Source of the DNA: Candidatus Accumulibacter aalborgensis
GTDB lineage: Bacteria > Pseudomonadota > Gammaproteobacteria > Burkholderiales > Rhodocyclaceae
Direction: 5' to 3'
NCBI RefSeq assembly: GCF_900089955.1
Contig: NZ_FLQX01000109.1
Coordinates: 1-53,343, forward strand
Length of the DNA stretch: 53,343 nt
Of the stretch, positions 25,736-35,465 are shown piece by piece. A program made the position numbers and the translations under genes. Every line of letters starts with the position of its first letter. The stretch's first letter is position 1. A model generated the notes under the pieces. That model was given only the letters and a program-made list of their open reading frames with translations, made no database searches and had not been told where the DNA came from.

Positions 25736-25944
25736 ATGGTCGGCGGCCTCCCGATGGCATCGTATCGGTCCCGGGAGCGTATGCCCTACACCGACCGGGG
25801 GATTCGCAGTGCGTCGCACCCACTGTGCCAGCGTGCCCGATCCAGGCGCTCCGGTTGTGGCGCTCACAGGAGTCTGATGGTATATTGCCCACCGTTTTTC
25901 GGTTCGGCGCCCACCATCCCCGCAGGCCTTGGAGGTTTATCTAT
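25736..25944. promoter_or_regulatory. Leader region of the RND efflux operon
   Basis: About 210 bases between the PPK2 relic and the adaptor gene. TATATT at 25881-25886 could be a -10 box and a weak TTGTGG lies 20 bases upstream of it, a longer than usual spacing. No divergent TetR or MarR-type repressor gene, common beside such pumps, is present. Confidence 0.3.
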
Positions 25945-27081
25945 ATGCGTTGGCTCGTGATGATTCTGGCAGCGACGGTCTTGCTGGCGGGCTGCGGCAA
26001 GAAGGAGGCAGCACCCGAGGCGCGTCCTCCCGCCGAGGTGACGGTGATGACGGTCACCCCGCGCGACACGCCGGTCAGCTACGAGTACGTCGGCCAGACG
26101 CAGAGCTCGCATCAGGTGCAGATCAGAGCGCGCGTGAACGGCTTCCTCAATCAGCGCGTCTACACCGAAGGCGCGATGGTCAAGGCCGGCGACGTGATGT
26201 TCCAGCAGGACAAAAAGCCGTTTCAGGCGCAACTGGAAGTCGCGCAGGGTGGCCTGGCGGAGCAGCAGGCGCGCCTGCAGACCGCGAACGACAATCTGGC
26301 GCAGGTCAAGCCGCTGGCGGCGCTCAATGCGTTGAGCGTCAAGGATCTCGACGACGCGACCGGGCAGCAGCAGGCCGCGGCCGCGGCCGTACAGTCGGCA
26401 AAGGCCAACGTCGTGCAGGCGCAGCTCAATCTCGGCTACACGACGATCACCACGCCGGTGACCGGGCTCTCCAGCTTCGCGCGCGTGCAGGACGGCGCCT
26501 ACGTCAACGCGGAGAACAGCCTGCTCACCTACGTCGAGCAGATCGATCCGATCTGGGTGAATTTCACACTGTCCGAGAACGACCTGCTCGCCTTGCGCAC
26601 CGCGCAGGCGGCGGGCGCGCTCAGGCTGCCTCCGAAGGACGAGTACACGGTCGAGGCGGTGCTGGCCGACGGCTCTACCTTCCCGCAAAAGGGCAAGATC
26701 ACTTTCGCCAACGCCAGCTTCAACTCGCAGACCGGTACCTTCCTGCTGCGCGCAACGTTGCCCAATCCTTCGGGCGAGCTGCGGCCGGGGCAGTTCGTCC
26801 GGGTGCGGGTGTCGGGCGCCGTGCGCATCAACGCGATCATGGTGCCGCAGCAGGCCGTGCTGCAGGGCGCGAAAGGGCATTTCGTCGTGGTGATCGACAA
26901 GGAGAGCAAGGCGGAGATCCGCGGCGTGCAGGTGGGGCAGTGGTACGGCGACGAGTGGTTCATCACCGCCGGGTTGAAGCCCGGCGACGTGGTCGCGACC
27001 GACGGCGTCGTACGTCTAACGCCAGGCGCGCCGGTGAAGATCGTCCCGCCCGCCGCGCCGGCGCCGGCCGCCAAGCAGTAA
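25945..27081 (+). CDS. RND efflux periplasmic adaptor lipoprotein (AcrA/MexA type)
   Basis: A 378-residue membrane fusion protein that links the inner-membrane pump to the outer-membrane channel. The ATG at 25945 is fixed by GGAGG at 25931-25935; longer readings upstream run into the PPK2 relic. The signal ends in lipobox LLAGC (Cys17). The barrel-sandwich segment VQIRARVNGFLNQRVYTEGAMVKAGD (split: IRARVNGFL, GAMVKAGD) is at about 60-85, a helical hairpin follows at ~90-150, and the GKITFANASFNSQTGTF beta-barrel is at ~250. The pump gene starts 20 bases later in the same operon. Confidence 0.92.
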   Translation: MRWLVMILAATVLLAGCGKKEAAPEARPPAEVTVMTVTPRDTPVSYEYVGQTQSSHQVQIRARVNGFLNQRVYTEGAMVKAGDVMFQQDKKPFQAQLEVAQGGLAEQQARLQTANDNLAQVKPLAALNALSVKDLDDATGQQQAAAAAVQSAKANVVQAQLNLGYTTITTPVTGLSSFARVQDGAYVNAENSLLTYVEQIDPIWVNFTLSENDLLALRTAQAAGALRLPPKDEYTVEAVLADGSTFPQKGKITFANASFNSQTGTFLLRATLPNPSGELRPGQFVRVRVSGAVRINAIMVPQQAVLQGAKGHFVVVIDKESKAEIRGVQVGQWYGDEWFITAGLKPGDVVATDGVVRLTPGAPVKIVPPAAPAPAAKQ

Positions 27082-27100
27082 GCACCGGAGCCCGCGCCCA

Positions 27101-30100
27101 ATGTTCTCCCATTTCTTTATCGACCGCCCGATCTTCTCGGCGGTCATCGCGCTGATCATCTCGGTCGTCGGCGTGGTGGCGATGGTCAAGCTGCCGATCG
27201 CCCAGTACCCGCAGGTGACGCCGATCCAGATCCAGGTGACGGCCACCTACCCCGGCGCCAATGCCACGCTCGTTGCGCAGAACGTCGGTGCGCCGATCGA
27301 GCAGCAGGTCAACGGCGCCAACAACATGATCTACATGTCGTCGACCAACTCGTCGACCGGCAACTACACGCTGACCGTCTATTTCACCATCGACACGGAC
27401 CCGGCGCTGGCGCAGGTGGACGTGCAGAACCGCGTCAGCCAGGCGATGGCGCAGCTGCCGCAGTCGGTTCAGGCGCAGGGCGTCGACGTGCAGCAGAAGA
27501 CCTCGACCTTCCTGATGGTGCTGGCGTTCTACTCGCCCGACGGGCGCTACGACGCGGACTTCATCTCCAATTACACCAACGTCCAGGTCCTCGGGACGAT
27601 CAACCGCATCAACGGCGCCAACCAGGCGTCGGTCTTCGGGGTTCCCGAGTACGCGATGCGCGTCTGGCTGAAGCCCGACCGGATGGCGCAGCTCGGCATC
27701 GGCACGAGCGAGATCGCCAACGCGATCAAGAACCAGAACCAGCAGTTCGCGGTCGGCCGGATCGGCGCGCCGCCCACGCCGTACCCGGTGAAGCAAACGT
27801 TCCCGGTCACCACCAGCACCATCACCGAGCCGTCGCAGTTCGACAACATGATCCTGCGCAGCCAGAACGCCGACGCCGCGCTGGTGCGGGTGAAGGACGT
27901 CGGCTACACCAACCTCGGCGCGCAGAGCTACTCGCTGCGCACCAGCTACCAGGACAAGCCGGCGACGCTGATCGCGGTCTACCAGCAGCCCGGCGCCAAC
28001 GCGCTGCAGGTCTCCAAGGAAGTGCGCGCCACGCTCAAGGAGCTGCAGAAGAGCTTCCCGGACGGCCTCGACTACGCGGTCGCGCTCGACACCACGCTGT
28101 TCGTGCAGGCGTCGATCGACGAGGTGGTGAAGACTTTCTTCGAGGCCGTGGTCCTGGTGGTGCTGGTGGTGTTCATTTTCCTGCACAGCCTGCGCCTGAC
28201 GATTATCCCGACGCTGGCGGTGCCGGTGTCGATCCTCGGTGCGCTGGTGGGAATGCTGGTGTTCGGCTTCTCGATCAACATGCTGACGCTGTTCGGAATG
28301 ATCCTGGCCATCGGCCTGGTCGTCGACGACGCGATCGTCGTGGTGGAGAACACCGAGCGCAATATGGTCCAGTTCGGCCTGTCGCCGCGCGACGCGGCGA
28401 AGCGCGCGATGGACGAGGTCTCGGGCCCGGTGATCGCGGTGGTGCTGGTGCTGAACGCGGTGTTCATCCCGGTGGCGTTCCTCGGCGGCATCACGGGCGC
28501 GCTCTACAAGCAGTTCGCCGTGACCATCGCGATTTCCGTCGTGTTCTCTGGCCTGGTCGCGCTCACCCTGTCGCCGGCGCTGGCGGCGATCCTGATCAAG
28601 GCCAAGCACGGGCAGAAGAAAGGCTTCTTCAAGTGGTTCGACGACAGCTTCGAGCGGATCACCAACGGCTACGTGGGCGGCGTCAAGTGGATCACGCGCC
28701 ATTACCTGATCGGTCTCGCCGTTTTCGTCGCCGTGGTGGCGGGCACGGTGTTCATGTTCAGGCTGCTGCCCACCGCGTTCGTTCCGCAGGAGGACCAGGG
28801 CTACATCTTCGTCGCGTATTTCCTGCCCGACTCGGCGAGCCTCGACCGCACGGGCGACGTGGGTAGCGCTGCGGCGGCGATGGTGCGCAAGCACGAGGCG
28901 GTGGCCAACGTCTCGCAGGTCGACGGCTACAGCCTGATCGACTCGCAGATGAAGACCAACTTTGGCGTGCTGTTCGTGGCGCTGAAGGATTACGAGGAGC
29001 GCAAGACGCCCGCCCTTTCGGCCGACGCGCTGATCGCCGACCTGCGGCGGGAGTTTGGCGCCATCCAGGGCGGCCTGGTGGTGCCCGTGAACCCGCCGGC
29101 CATCCCCGGCCTGGGCGTCACCGCCGGCTTCCAGATGTGGATCGAGCAGAAGGGCGCGGGCAACTACCAGCAGCTCTCCGACGTCGCCGAGAAGATCATC
29201 GCCAAGGCGCGCACGCGGAAGGAGCTGACGGGGGTGAGCACCACCATCCGCGCCGACGGCCAGCAACTGCTCGCCGACGTCGACCGCGAGAAGGCCGAAG
29301 TGCTCGGTGTGGCCGTGCAGGACGCCTACAACACGCTGCAGACCATGTTCGGGTCGCTCTACGTGAGCCAGTTCCCGAAGGACTCGCGGCTCTACCAGGT
29401 GGTGCTGCAGGCCGAGCCCAAGTACCGGATGACGCCGGAGGACATCGGCCGCTTCTACGTCAAGAACCGCCAGGGCGACATGGTGCCGCTGTCCGCGCTG
29501 GTCACCACGCGCTTCGTCACTGGCCCCGACCTCGTCACCCGCTTCAACAACTATCCGGCGATCGCGATCAACGGCTCGCCGGCGCCGGGTGTGAGCTCCG
29601 GCGAGGCGCTGGCCGCGATCCGCGAGGTCGCGGCGGAAATCATGCCGAACGGTTACGGCTACGAATGGGCGGGTGAAGCGCGCGAGGAAGTTTCGTCGGG
29701 CTCCACATCGGCCATCGCGTTCGTCTTCGGCCTGCTGTTCGTGTTCATGATCCTGGCGGCGCAGTACGAGAGCTGGTCGCTGCCCATCGGCGTGATGATG
29801 GCGGTGCCGTTCGCCATTCTGGGCGCGCTCGCCGCGATCGCACTGCGCGGAATTCCCAACGACCTCTACTTCCAGATCGGCCTGTTGACGCTGATCGGCC
29901 TCGCCGCCAAGAACGCGATCCTGATCGTCGAGTTCGCGGTGGAGATGAACCGCAAGGAAGGCAAGCCGTTCTTCGACGCGGCGGTCGAGGCGGCGCGGCT
30001 GCGCCTGCGGCCGATCATCATGACCTCGTTCGCTTTCGTGCTGGGTACCGTTCCGCTCGCGATTGCCACCGGCGCTTCGGCCAACAGCCGGCATTCGATC

Positions 30101-30295
30101 GGCACCGGCGTCATCGGCGGGACGCTGGCGGCGACGATCATCGCGATCTTCTTCATCCCGATGTTCTACTGGCTGCTGGAAACGGTGAGCGCGAAGCTCT
30201 TCGGCGGCGCGCAGAGCAAGGCGATCGACACCGTCGAGAAGACGCCGGACGATGGCGCCGCCGTCGCGCCCAGCGCACCGCGCGGGGGTGAATAG
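27101..30295 (+). CDS. RND multidrug efflux pump, HAE1 family (AcrB/MexB type)
   Basis: A 1064-residue inner-membrane, proton-driven exporter; E. coli AcrB has 1049. It begins MFSHFFIDRPIFSAVIAL, the common HAE1 start. The proton-relay aspartates are in GLVVDDAIVVVEN and the partner lysine in GLAAKNAILIVEF. Two large periplasmic loops and twelve membrane helices in two repeats are evident from the hydrophobic pattern. Substrates are probably hydrophobic or amphiphilic drugs and detergents; exact range cannot be read. It lies between the adaptor and the outer-membrane factor, a complete tripartite system. Confidence 0.95.
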   Translation: MFSHFFIDRPIFSAVIALIISVVGVVAMVKLPIAQYPQVTPIQIQVTATYPGANATLVAQNVGAPIEQQVNGANNMIYMSSTNSSTGNYTLTVYFTIDTDPALAQVDVQNRVSQAMAQLPQSVQAQGVDVQQKTSTFLMVLAFYSPDGRYDADFISNYTNVQVLGTINRINGANQASVFGVPEYAMRVWLKPDRMAQLGIGTSEIANAIKNQNQQFAVGRIGAPPTPYPVKQTFPVTTSTITEPSQFDNMILRSQNADAALVRVKDVGYTNLGAQSYSLRTSYQDKPATLIAVYQQPGANALQVSKEVRATLKELQKSFPDGLDYAVALDTTLFVQASIDEVVKTFFEAVVLVVLVVFIFLHSLRLTIIPTLAVPVSILGALVGMLVFGFSINMLTLFGMILAIGLVVDDAIVVVENTERNMVQFGLSPRDAAKRAMDEVSGPVIAVVLVLNAVFIPVAFLGGITGALYKQFAVTIAISVVFSGLVALTLSPALAAILIKAKHGQKKGFFKWFDDSFERITNGYVGGVKWITRHYLIGLAVFVAVVAGTVFMFRLLPTAFVPQEDQGYIFVAYFLPDSASLDRTGDVGSAAAAMVRKHEAVANVSQVDGYSLIDSQMKTNFGVLFVALKDYEERKTPALSADALIADLRREFGAIQGGLVVPVNPPAIPGLGVTAGFQMWIEQKGAGNYQQLSDVAEKIIAKARTRKELTGVSTTIRADGQQLLADVDREKAEVLGVAVQDAYNTLQTMFGSLYVSQFPKDSRLYQVVLQAEPKYRMTPEDIGRFYVKNRQGDMVPLSALVTTRFVTGPDLVTRFNNYPAIAINGSPAPGVSSGEALAAIREVAAEIMPNGYGYEWAGEAREEVSSGSTSAIAFVFGLLFVFMILAAQYESWSLPIGVMMAVPFAILGALAAIALRGIPNDLYFQIGLLTLIGLAAKNAILIVEFAVEMNRKEGKPFFDAAVEAARLRLRPIIMTSFAFVLGTVPLAIATGASANSRHSIGTGVIGGTLAATIIAIFFIPMFYWLLETVSAKLFGGAQSKAIDTVEKTPDDGAAVAPSAPRGGE

Positions 30296-30296
30296 G

Positions 30297-31772
30297 ATGA
30301 AACGGCCCGCGAAGTCCGCCCCGCTCGCCGCCGCCCATGGGGGCGGGATGCGCCGCGCCACCGTCGTCGCGATCGCCTGCAGCCTCGTCGCCGGCTGCAT
30401 GATTGGCCCCGACTACCACCGCCCGGAAATCGCCGCGCCGGGCACCTACCTGTACGAGCCGAAGCAGACGGCGGCGACCGCGAACGTCGAGTTCTGGAAG
30501 CAATTCGACGACCCCGTGCTGGATGCCCTGATCGCCGAAGCGCTCGCCAACAACAAGAACGTCAAGATCGCCGCCGCCAACGTCGAGCAGGCGGCAGGCG
30601 TCCTGACCAGCACGCGCTCGCCGCTCTTCCCGCAGCTCAACTACCAGGGGAGCGCCGCGCGCGAGCGCTTCTCGCAGGGCGGCCTCGATAAGCTGCCTTC
30701 CGGCATTTCCAACCCGACCAACGCCTACCAGGTGCTCGCCGGCGCGAGCTGGGAGATCGACCTGTGGGGGCGCGTGCGCCGCCTGACCGAGTCGGCGCAG
30801 GCCAGCTTGCTGGCCAGCGACGAGGCGCGACGCGGCGTGATCCTGAGCCTGGTGGCATCGGTCGCGAGCGGCTACCTGCAGCTGCGCGGCCTCGACGAGC
30901 AGCTCGTCATCGCGCAGCGCACGCTCGACAGCTACGCCGAGTCGCTGCGGCTGATGGAGCTCAAGTTCAAGTATGGTCGCGTCTCGCAGATGAACGTCGA
31001 GCAGGCGAAGGCGCGCTACCAGACCGCCGCGGCGCAGCTGCCGCGGATCCGGCGCGACATCGCCCTGACCGAGGACGCGCTGTCGGTCCTGCTCGGCAAC
31101 CCGCCCGGCCGCATCCCGCGCGGCAAGGGAATCTTCGCGCTGACGCTGCCGCCGGTTCCGCCGGGAGTTCCCTCGGAGCTGCTCGAGCGCCGCCCCGACC
31201 TGCTGCAGGCGGAGCAGCAACTGATTGCCGCCAATGCGCTGATCGGCGCGGCCAAGGCCCAGTACTTTCCGACCATTTCACTGACCGGCGCGCTGGGCAC
31301 CGCGAGCACCGACCTCGCCAACCTGTTCACGGGTCCGGCGCGGGCGTGGAGCTACGCCGGCGCGCTGGCGGGGCCGATCTTCACCGGCGGCGCGATCGCC
31401 GGCCAGGTCGCGCAGGCGGAGGCGGCGCAGCAAGCCGCGCTGCTGTCCTACGAGCTGGCCATTCAGAGCGCCTTCGCCGACGTCGACAACGCGCTGATCT
31501 CGCGCGAGACGCTCAACGATCAGCTTGCCGCGCAGGCGCAGCTAGTCGATGCGCTGCGCGGCTACTCGCGGCTCGCGCAACTGCTGTTCGACGGCGGGCG
31601 CGCGCCATACTCGACCGTTCTGCAGGCGGAGGAGCAGCTCTTCCCGGCCGAGCTCGACTGGGCCGCCGCGCAGGCGCAACTGTGCATTTCGCTGGTCAAC
31701 ATCTACAAGGCGATGGGCGGCGGCTGGGTCATGGCCGCCGAGAAACTGACCGCGAAGCTGCCGTCCAATTGA
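30297..31772 (+). CDS. Outer-membrane efflux lipoprotein, NodT/OprM family
   Basis: A 491-residue TolC-like channel that completes the tripartite pump. The N-terminus has a signal ending in the lipobox LVAGC, followed by MIGPDYHRPEI, the family's usual beginning (PDY.RP). Two outer-membrane efflux repeats follow, with SWEIDLWGRVRR near residue 150 and the closing segment AQAQLCISLVNIYKAMGGGW. The ATG at 30297 follows the pump stop by one base; an internal ATG at 30348 would start directly at the signal peptide MRRATVVAIA and may be the true start. The 3' end of the operon is here; no terminator hairpin is obvious. Confidence 0.9.
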   Translation: MKRPAKSAPLAAAHGGGMRRATVVAIACSLVAGCMIGPDYHRPEIAAPGTYLYEPKQTAATANVEFWKQFDDPVLDALIAEALANNKNVKIAAANVEQAAGVLTSTRSPLFPQLNYQGSAARERFSQGGLDKLPSGISNPTNAYQVLAGASWEIDLWGRVRRLTESAQASLLASDEARRGVILSLVASVASGYLQLRGLDEQLVIAQRTLDSYAESLRLMELKFKYGRVSQMNVEQAKARYQTAAAQLPRIRRDIALTEDALSVLLGNPPGRIPRGKGIFALTLPPVPPGVPSELLERRPDLLQAEQQLIAANALIGAAKAQYFPTISLTGALGTASTDLANLFTGPARAWSYAGALAGPIFTGGAIAGQVAQAEAAQQAALLSYELAIQSAFADVDNALISRETLNDQLAAQAQLVDALRGYSRLAQLLFDGGRAPYSTVLQAEEQLFPAELDWAAAQAQLCISLVNIYKAMGGGWVMAAEKLTAKLPSN

Positions 31773-31943
31773 GCAGCAAGGACCATCTACCGCGAGCTGG
31801 GCGATCTTGGCGGGCGCCCAAGGTCGGGTTCACCGTGCGCTCCGCCGCACTGCGGGCTTTTCCACTTACCATCTTCCCGCGTGCTACATTAATCCATTGA
31901 TGCCGTTTCGCAGTTCTTGATCCACTTGATCCAGGAGTAAGGT

Positions 31944-34544
31944 ATGGCCGACCTCAGCAAGCAATCAGATACTCCCGCCGCCAGCGGACCGGATCTTGAG
32001 AAGATCCCGGTCGAGCAGGTGCTGGCCACGCTCACCGTCAAGCCCGAGCAGGGGCTCAGCGCGTCCGAAGCGCAGCAGCGAGTCGCCCGGTACGGCCCCA
32101 ACGCGATCATCGTCAAGGAAAAGACCCTCGGCGAGCAGCTTCTCGGCTACTTCACCGGCTCGATGGCCTACGTCATCGAAGCGGCGGCACTGGTCTCCGC
32201 GCTGCTCGGCCACTGGGACGACTTCGTGATCATCGGCTCTCTGCTGCTGTTCAACGCGGCGCTCGAATTCTGGCAGGACCGCAAGGCGTCGAGCGCGCTG
32301 GCCGCTCTGAAGGCCGGCCTGGCACCCGAGGCCACCGTCCTGCGCGACGGCCAGTGGAGCACGGTGCAGGCGTCGACGCTGGTCCCCGGCGACATCGTCA
32401 AGATCCGCCTCGGCGTGATTGTCCCGGCCGACCTGCGCTTGATTGGTGGTGAATTCGCCTCGATCGACCAGGCAGCGCTCACCGGCGAGTCGCTGCCTGC
32501 CAGGAAAAAGGTCGGCGACGAGGCTTACGCGGGCAGTGTCGTCAAGCAGGGCGAGATGGAAGCCGTGGTCATCGCGACCGGTTCCAACACCTTCTTCGGC
32601 CGGACCGCCAAGCTGGTCTCCGGCGCCGGCTCGGTCAGTCACGCGCAGAAGGCGATGTTCCAGATCAGCAACTTCCTGATCGTCATCGCCGTCTGCCTGA
32701 CGCTGATCCTGGTGGCCGTCAAGGTCTATCACGATATCGTGATTGCCAAGGACTGGAACCTCAGCGACGCCCTCAACATCCTGCAGTTCGTTCTGGTCCT
32801 GATGGTCGCCTCGATCCCGGTGGCGATGCCCGCGGTTTTCTCGATCACCATGGCGCTCGGCGCACTGGCGCTGTCGAAACAACAGGCGATCGTTTCCAAG
32901 CTGTCGGCGATCGAGGAGATGGCCGGCGTCGATATCCTCTGCTCGGACAAGACCGGCACCCTGACCAAGAACCAGTTGAGCCTCAGCGAGCCGATGCTTT
33001 TCGCCGCCACCGATCCGCAGGACTGCATCCTGGCCGCTGCACTCGCCTCGAAGCTCGAGGACAAGGACGCCATCGATACCGCGGTGATCACCGCGCTCAA
33101 AGACCAGAGCGTCCTCAAGAGCTGGACGCTGACCAAGTTCGTGGCCTTCGATCCGGTCACCAAGCGCACCCAGGCGACGGTCACCGACGCCAGCGGCAAG
33201 TCCTTCATGGTCGCCAAGGGCGCCCCGCAAGCGATCGTCGATCTTGCCCAGGCGCCTGCGGAGATCGCGCAGAAAGTCAAGGACGCGGTCGACAAGCTGG
33301 CCGCGCAGGGCGCACGGGCATTGGGCGTCGCGCGCTCGGCAGACGGCGGAACGAGCTGGTCGTTCCTCGGCATCCTGCCGATGTTCGACCCGCCACGCGA
33401 TGACTCCAAGGAAACCATCGACAAGGCCGCCGAGAAGGGTGTCCGGGTGATGATGATCACCGGCGACGACACGGCCATCGCCATCGAAACGGCGCGCCAG
33501 CTCGGCATGGGCACGCACATCATCGCTGCGGCGGACGCCTTCCCCAAGGATATGGACCCGGACAACGTGCCGCCGGCGATCATCGACGCCATCGAGCGCG
33601 CAGACGGCTTCGCGCGCGTCTTCCCCGAGCACAAGTACGCCATCGTCAAGGCACTGCAGTCGCGCGGCCACCTGGTGGCGATGACCGGCGACGGCGTCAA
33701 TGACGCACCGGCATTGAAACAGGCCGACTGCGGCACCGCCGTTTCGGGCGCCACCGATGCCGCCCGCGGTGCCGCGGCGCTGATCCTCACCGCCCCCGGC
33801 CTGTCGGTGATCAACGGCGCCATCGACGAGGCGCGGCGGATCTTCGGGCGCATCAACAGCTACCTCATCTATCGCATCGCCCTGACCATCGACATCATGT
33901 TCGTCGTCGTCCTGTCGTCGATCTTCCTCGGTTTCTCGCCACTGACCGCGATCATGATTGTCGTCATGTCACTGCTCGACGACCTGCCGATGATGACTAT
34001 CGCCTACGACAACACGCCGGTGAGTCCACAGCCGGTGCGCTGGGACCTGCCGCGCATCTTCGGCCTGGCCACCGTTCTTGGCGTCTTCTCGGTGGCCGAG
34101 TCGTTCGGTCTGCTGCTGTTCGGCATCAAGGCGCTGTCGCTTCCGGAACTGCAGGCCTACTTCGGGTTGGCGACGCACGCGCAACTGCAGACGATGATGT
34201 TCGTACAACTGGTCGGGGGCGGCCAGGTGTTGCTGTTCATCACCCGCACCGAGGGCTGGTTCTTCAAGCCGCCATTCCCCGCCGCACCGCTTTTCTGGGC
34301 GATCGTCGCGACGCAGGTCGTGGCGGCAGTCATGTGCGGCTTTGGCTGGCTGGTACCGGCGATTCCGTGGAAGCTGATCGGCTGGGTGTGGGTCTACCTG
34401 ATTGCCTGGTTGTTCATCCTCGGTGGCATCCGGTTGATCTACGATCGCTTCGCCAGCTACCGGACAGCTCGCCACCAGAAGCACGCCGCGCTGGTCAATC
34501 AGTCGCTGCAGCCGCACGTTCCGGCCTCCCTGGCCAATACCTGA
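31944..34544 (+). CDS. Plasma-membrane proton-translocating P-type ATPase (P3A)
   Basis: An 866-residue P-type ATPase of the fungal/plant proton pump type. The actuator motif LTGESLPARKKVGDEAYAG, the phosphorylation site SDKTGTLT (Asp335), and the hinge GDGVNDAPAL are intact. The sixth membrane helix carries LLDDLPMMTI where plant pumps have the proton-binding Asp in LNDGTIMTI. Ten membrane helices are expected. It hydrolyses ATP to export protons and build membrane potential. AGGAG and AAGGT lie before the ATG. The PPK2 gene begins 24 bases later and the SulP gene 21 bases after that, so they form one operon in which polyphosphate-derived nucleotide and proton motive force are side by side. 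Confidence 0.92.
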   Translation: MADLSKQSDTPAASGPDLEKIPVEQVLATLTVKPEQGLSASEAQQRVARYGPNAIIVKEKTLGEQLLGYFTGSMAYVIEAAALVSALLGHWDDFVIIGSLLLFNAALEFWQDRKASSALAALKAGLAPEATVLRDGQWSTVQASTLVPGDIVKIRLGVIVPADLRLIGGEFASIDQAALTGESLPARKKVGDEAYAGSVVKQGEMEAVVIATGSNTFFGRTAKLVSGAGSVSHAQKAMFQISNFLIVIAVCLTLILVAVKVYHDIVIAKDWNLSDALNILQFVLVLMVASIPVAMPAVFSITMALGALALSKQQAIVSKLSAIEEMAGVDILCSDKTGTLTKNQLSLSEPMLFAATDPQDCILAAALASKLEDKDAIDTAVITALKDQSVLKSWTLTKFVAFDPVTKRTQATVTDASGKSFMVAKGAPQAIVDLAQAPAEIAQKVKDAVDKLAAQGARALGVARSADGGTSWSFLGILPMFDPPRDDSKETIDKAAEKGVRVMMITGDDTAIAIETARQLGMGTHIIAAADAFPKDMDPDNVPPAIIDAIERADGFARVFPEHKYAIVKALQSRGHLVAMTGDGVNDAPALKQADCGTAVSGATDAARGAAALILTAPGLSVINGAIDEARRIFGRINSYLIYRIALTIDIMFVVVLSSIFLGFSPLTAIMIVVMSLLDDLPMMTIAYDNTPVSPQPVRWDLPRIFGLATVLGVFSVAESFGLLLFGIKALSLPELQAYFGLATHAQLQTMMFVQLVGGGQVLLFITRTEGWFFKPPFPAAPLFWAIVATQVVAAVMCGFGWLVPAIPWKLIGWVWVYLIAWLFILGGIRLIYDRFASYRTARHQKHAALVNQSLQPHVPASLANT

Positions 34545-34568
34545 TCGTCACTAGAGGAGTAGCAAACG

Positions 34569-35444
34569 ATGGACTTCCGCAAGCAATTCTTCGTCGGCCC
34601 GGGCGAGAAACTGAAACTCGCCGGAATCGACCCGGCGCACACCGGTGGCCACGCCTCGTCTGAAGAGGCTCTGCCCGAGATCCAGAAAAATGTCGCCCGC
34701 ATGGCCGAGCTGCAGGCCCTGCTCTACGCCGACGGCAACCAGTCGCTGCTGGTCGTCCTGCAGGCGCTCGACGCGGCCGGCAAGGACGGCGTCGTCCGGC
34801 ACCTGTTCAGCGGCATGAACCCGCAGGGCACCCGGGTCTACGGATTCAAGCAGCCGAGCGCCGAGGAAGCCGCGCACGACTTCCTCTGGCGTGCGCATCA
34901 GCGCACCCCGGCGAGGGGTGAGGTGGCCGTCTTCAACCGCTCGCATTACGAAGACGTCCTCGTCGTGCGGGTCCATCAACTGGTGCCGAAGGCGGTCTGG
35001 TCGAAGCGCTACGCCTTGATCAACGACTTCGAGAAGATGCTGGCCGAGAACGGCACCCGTATCCTCAAGTTCTTCCTGCACATCAGTCCCGAGGAGCAAC
35101 TGCTGCGCTTCAAGCAGCGGCTCGACGACCCGGCGCGCAACTGGAAGATCAGCGAAGGCGACTACTCCGAGCGCGAGTTCTGGTCCGACTATGTCGGAGC
35201 CTACGAGGAGGCGATGAGCAAGACCAGCAGCAAGGACGCTCCCTGGTACGTCATTCCTGCCAACCACAAGTGGTTCCGCAACCTGGCCATCTCGCAGATC
35301 ATCGTGGACACCATGGAAGATATGGGACTCAAGCTGCCGCCGACGCGGGTGGACCTCCAGGAAATCGCCGTGAAGTATCACGCTGCCGAGGCGGCGCAGG
35401 AACAGCGGGCGGGCAAGACGCCAAAGCCGCCTGGCAAGAAGTAG
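34569..35444 (+). CDS. ppk2: Polyphosphate kinase 2 family protein
   Basis: A 291-residue single-domain PPK2 that transfers phosphate between polyphosphate and nucleotides. The Walker A-like ALDAAGKDG is at 66-74, Walker B VAVFNRSHYEDV at 119-130, and the lid-region ARNWKISEGDY at 189-199. Asp68 and Lys72 are the expected catalytic residues. The N-terminal MDFRKQFFVGPGEKLKLAGIDP matches the subgroup sometimes labelled PPK2_rel_1, class III-like, which can phosphorylate AMP and ADP; that assignment is from family resemblance. GGAG precedes the ATG by about 9 bases. Two broken copies of its 3' end occur elsewhere in the window (25610 and 38636). Confidence 0.92.
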   Translation: MDFRKQFFVGPGEKLKLAGIDPAHTGGHASSEEALPEIQKNVARMAELQALLYADGNQSLLVVLQALDAAGKDGVVRHLFSGMNPQGTRVYGFKQPSAEEAAHDFLWRAHQRTPARGEVAVFNRSHYEDVLVVRVHQLVPKAVWSKRYALINDFEKMLAENGTRILKFFLHISPEEQLLRFKQRLDDPARNWKISEGDYSEREFWSDYVGAYEEAMSKTSSKDAPWYVIPANHKWFRNLAISQIIVDTMEDMGLKLPPTRVDLQEIAVKYHAAEAAQEQRAGKTPKPPGKK

Positions 35445-35465
35445 TTGGCTTGAACCGGCGCGACG

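Noticed and set aside
26963-30400. 1145-codon open frame on the minus strand
   Set aside because: It is antisense to the efflux pump gene, is extremely rich in Arg, His and Asp, and has no recognisable domain; it arises from GC-rich codon usage.
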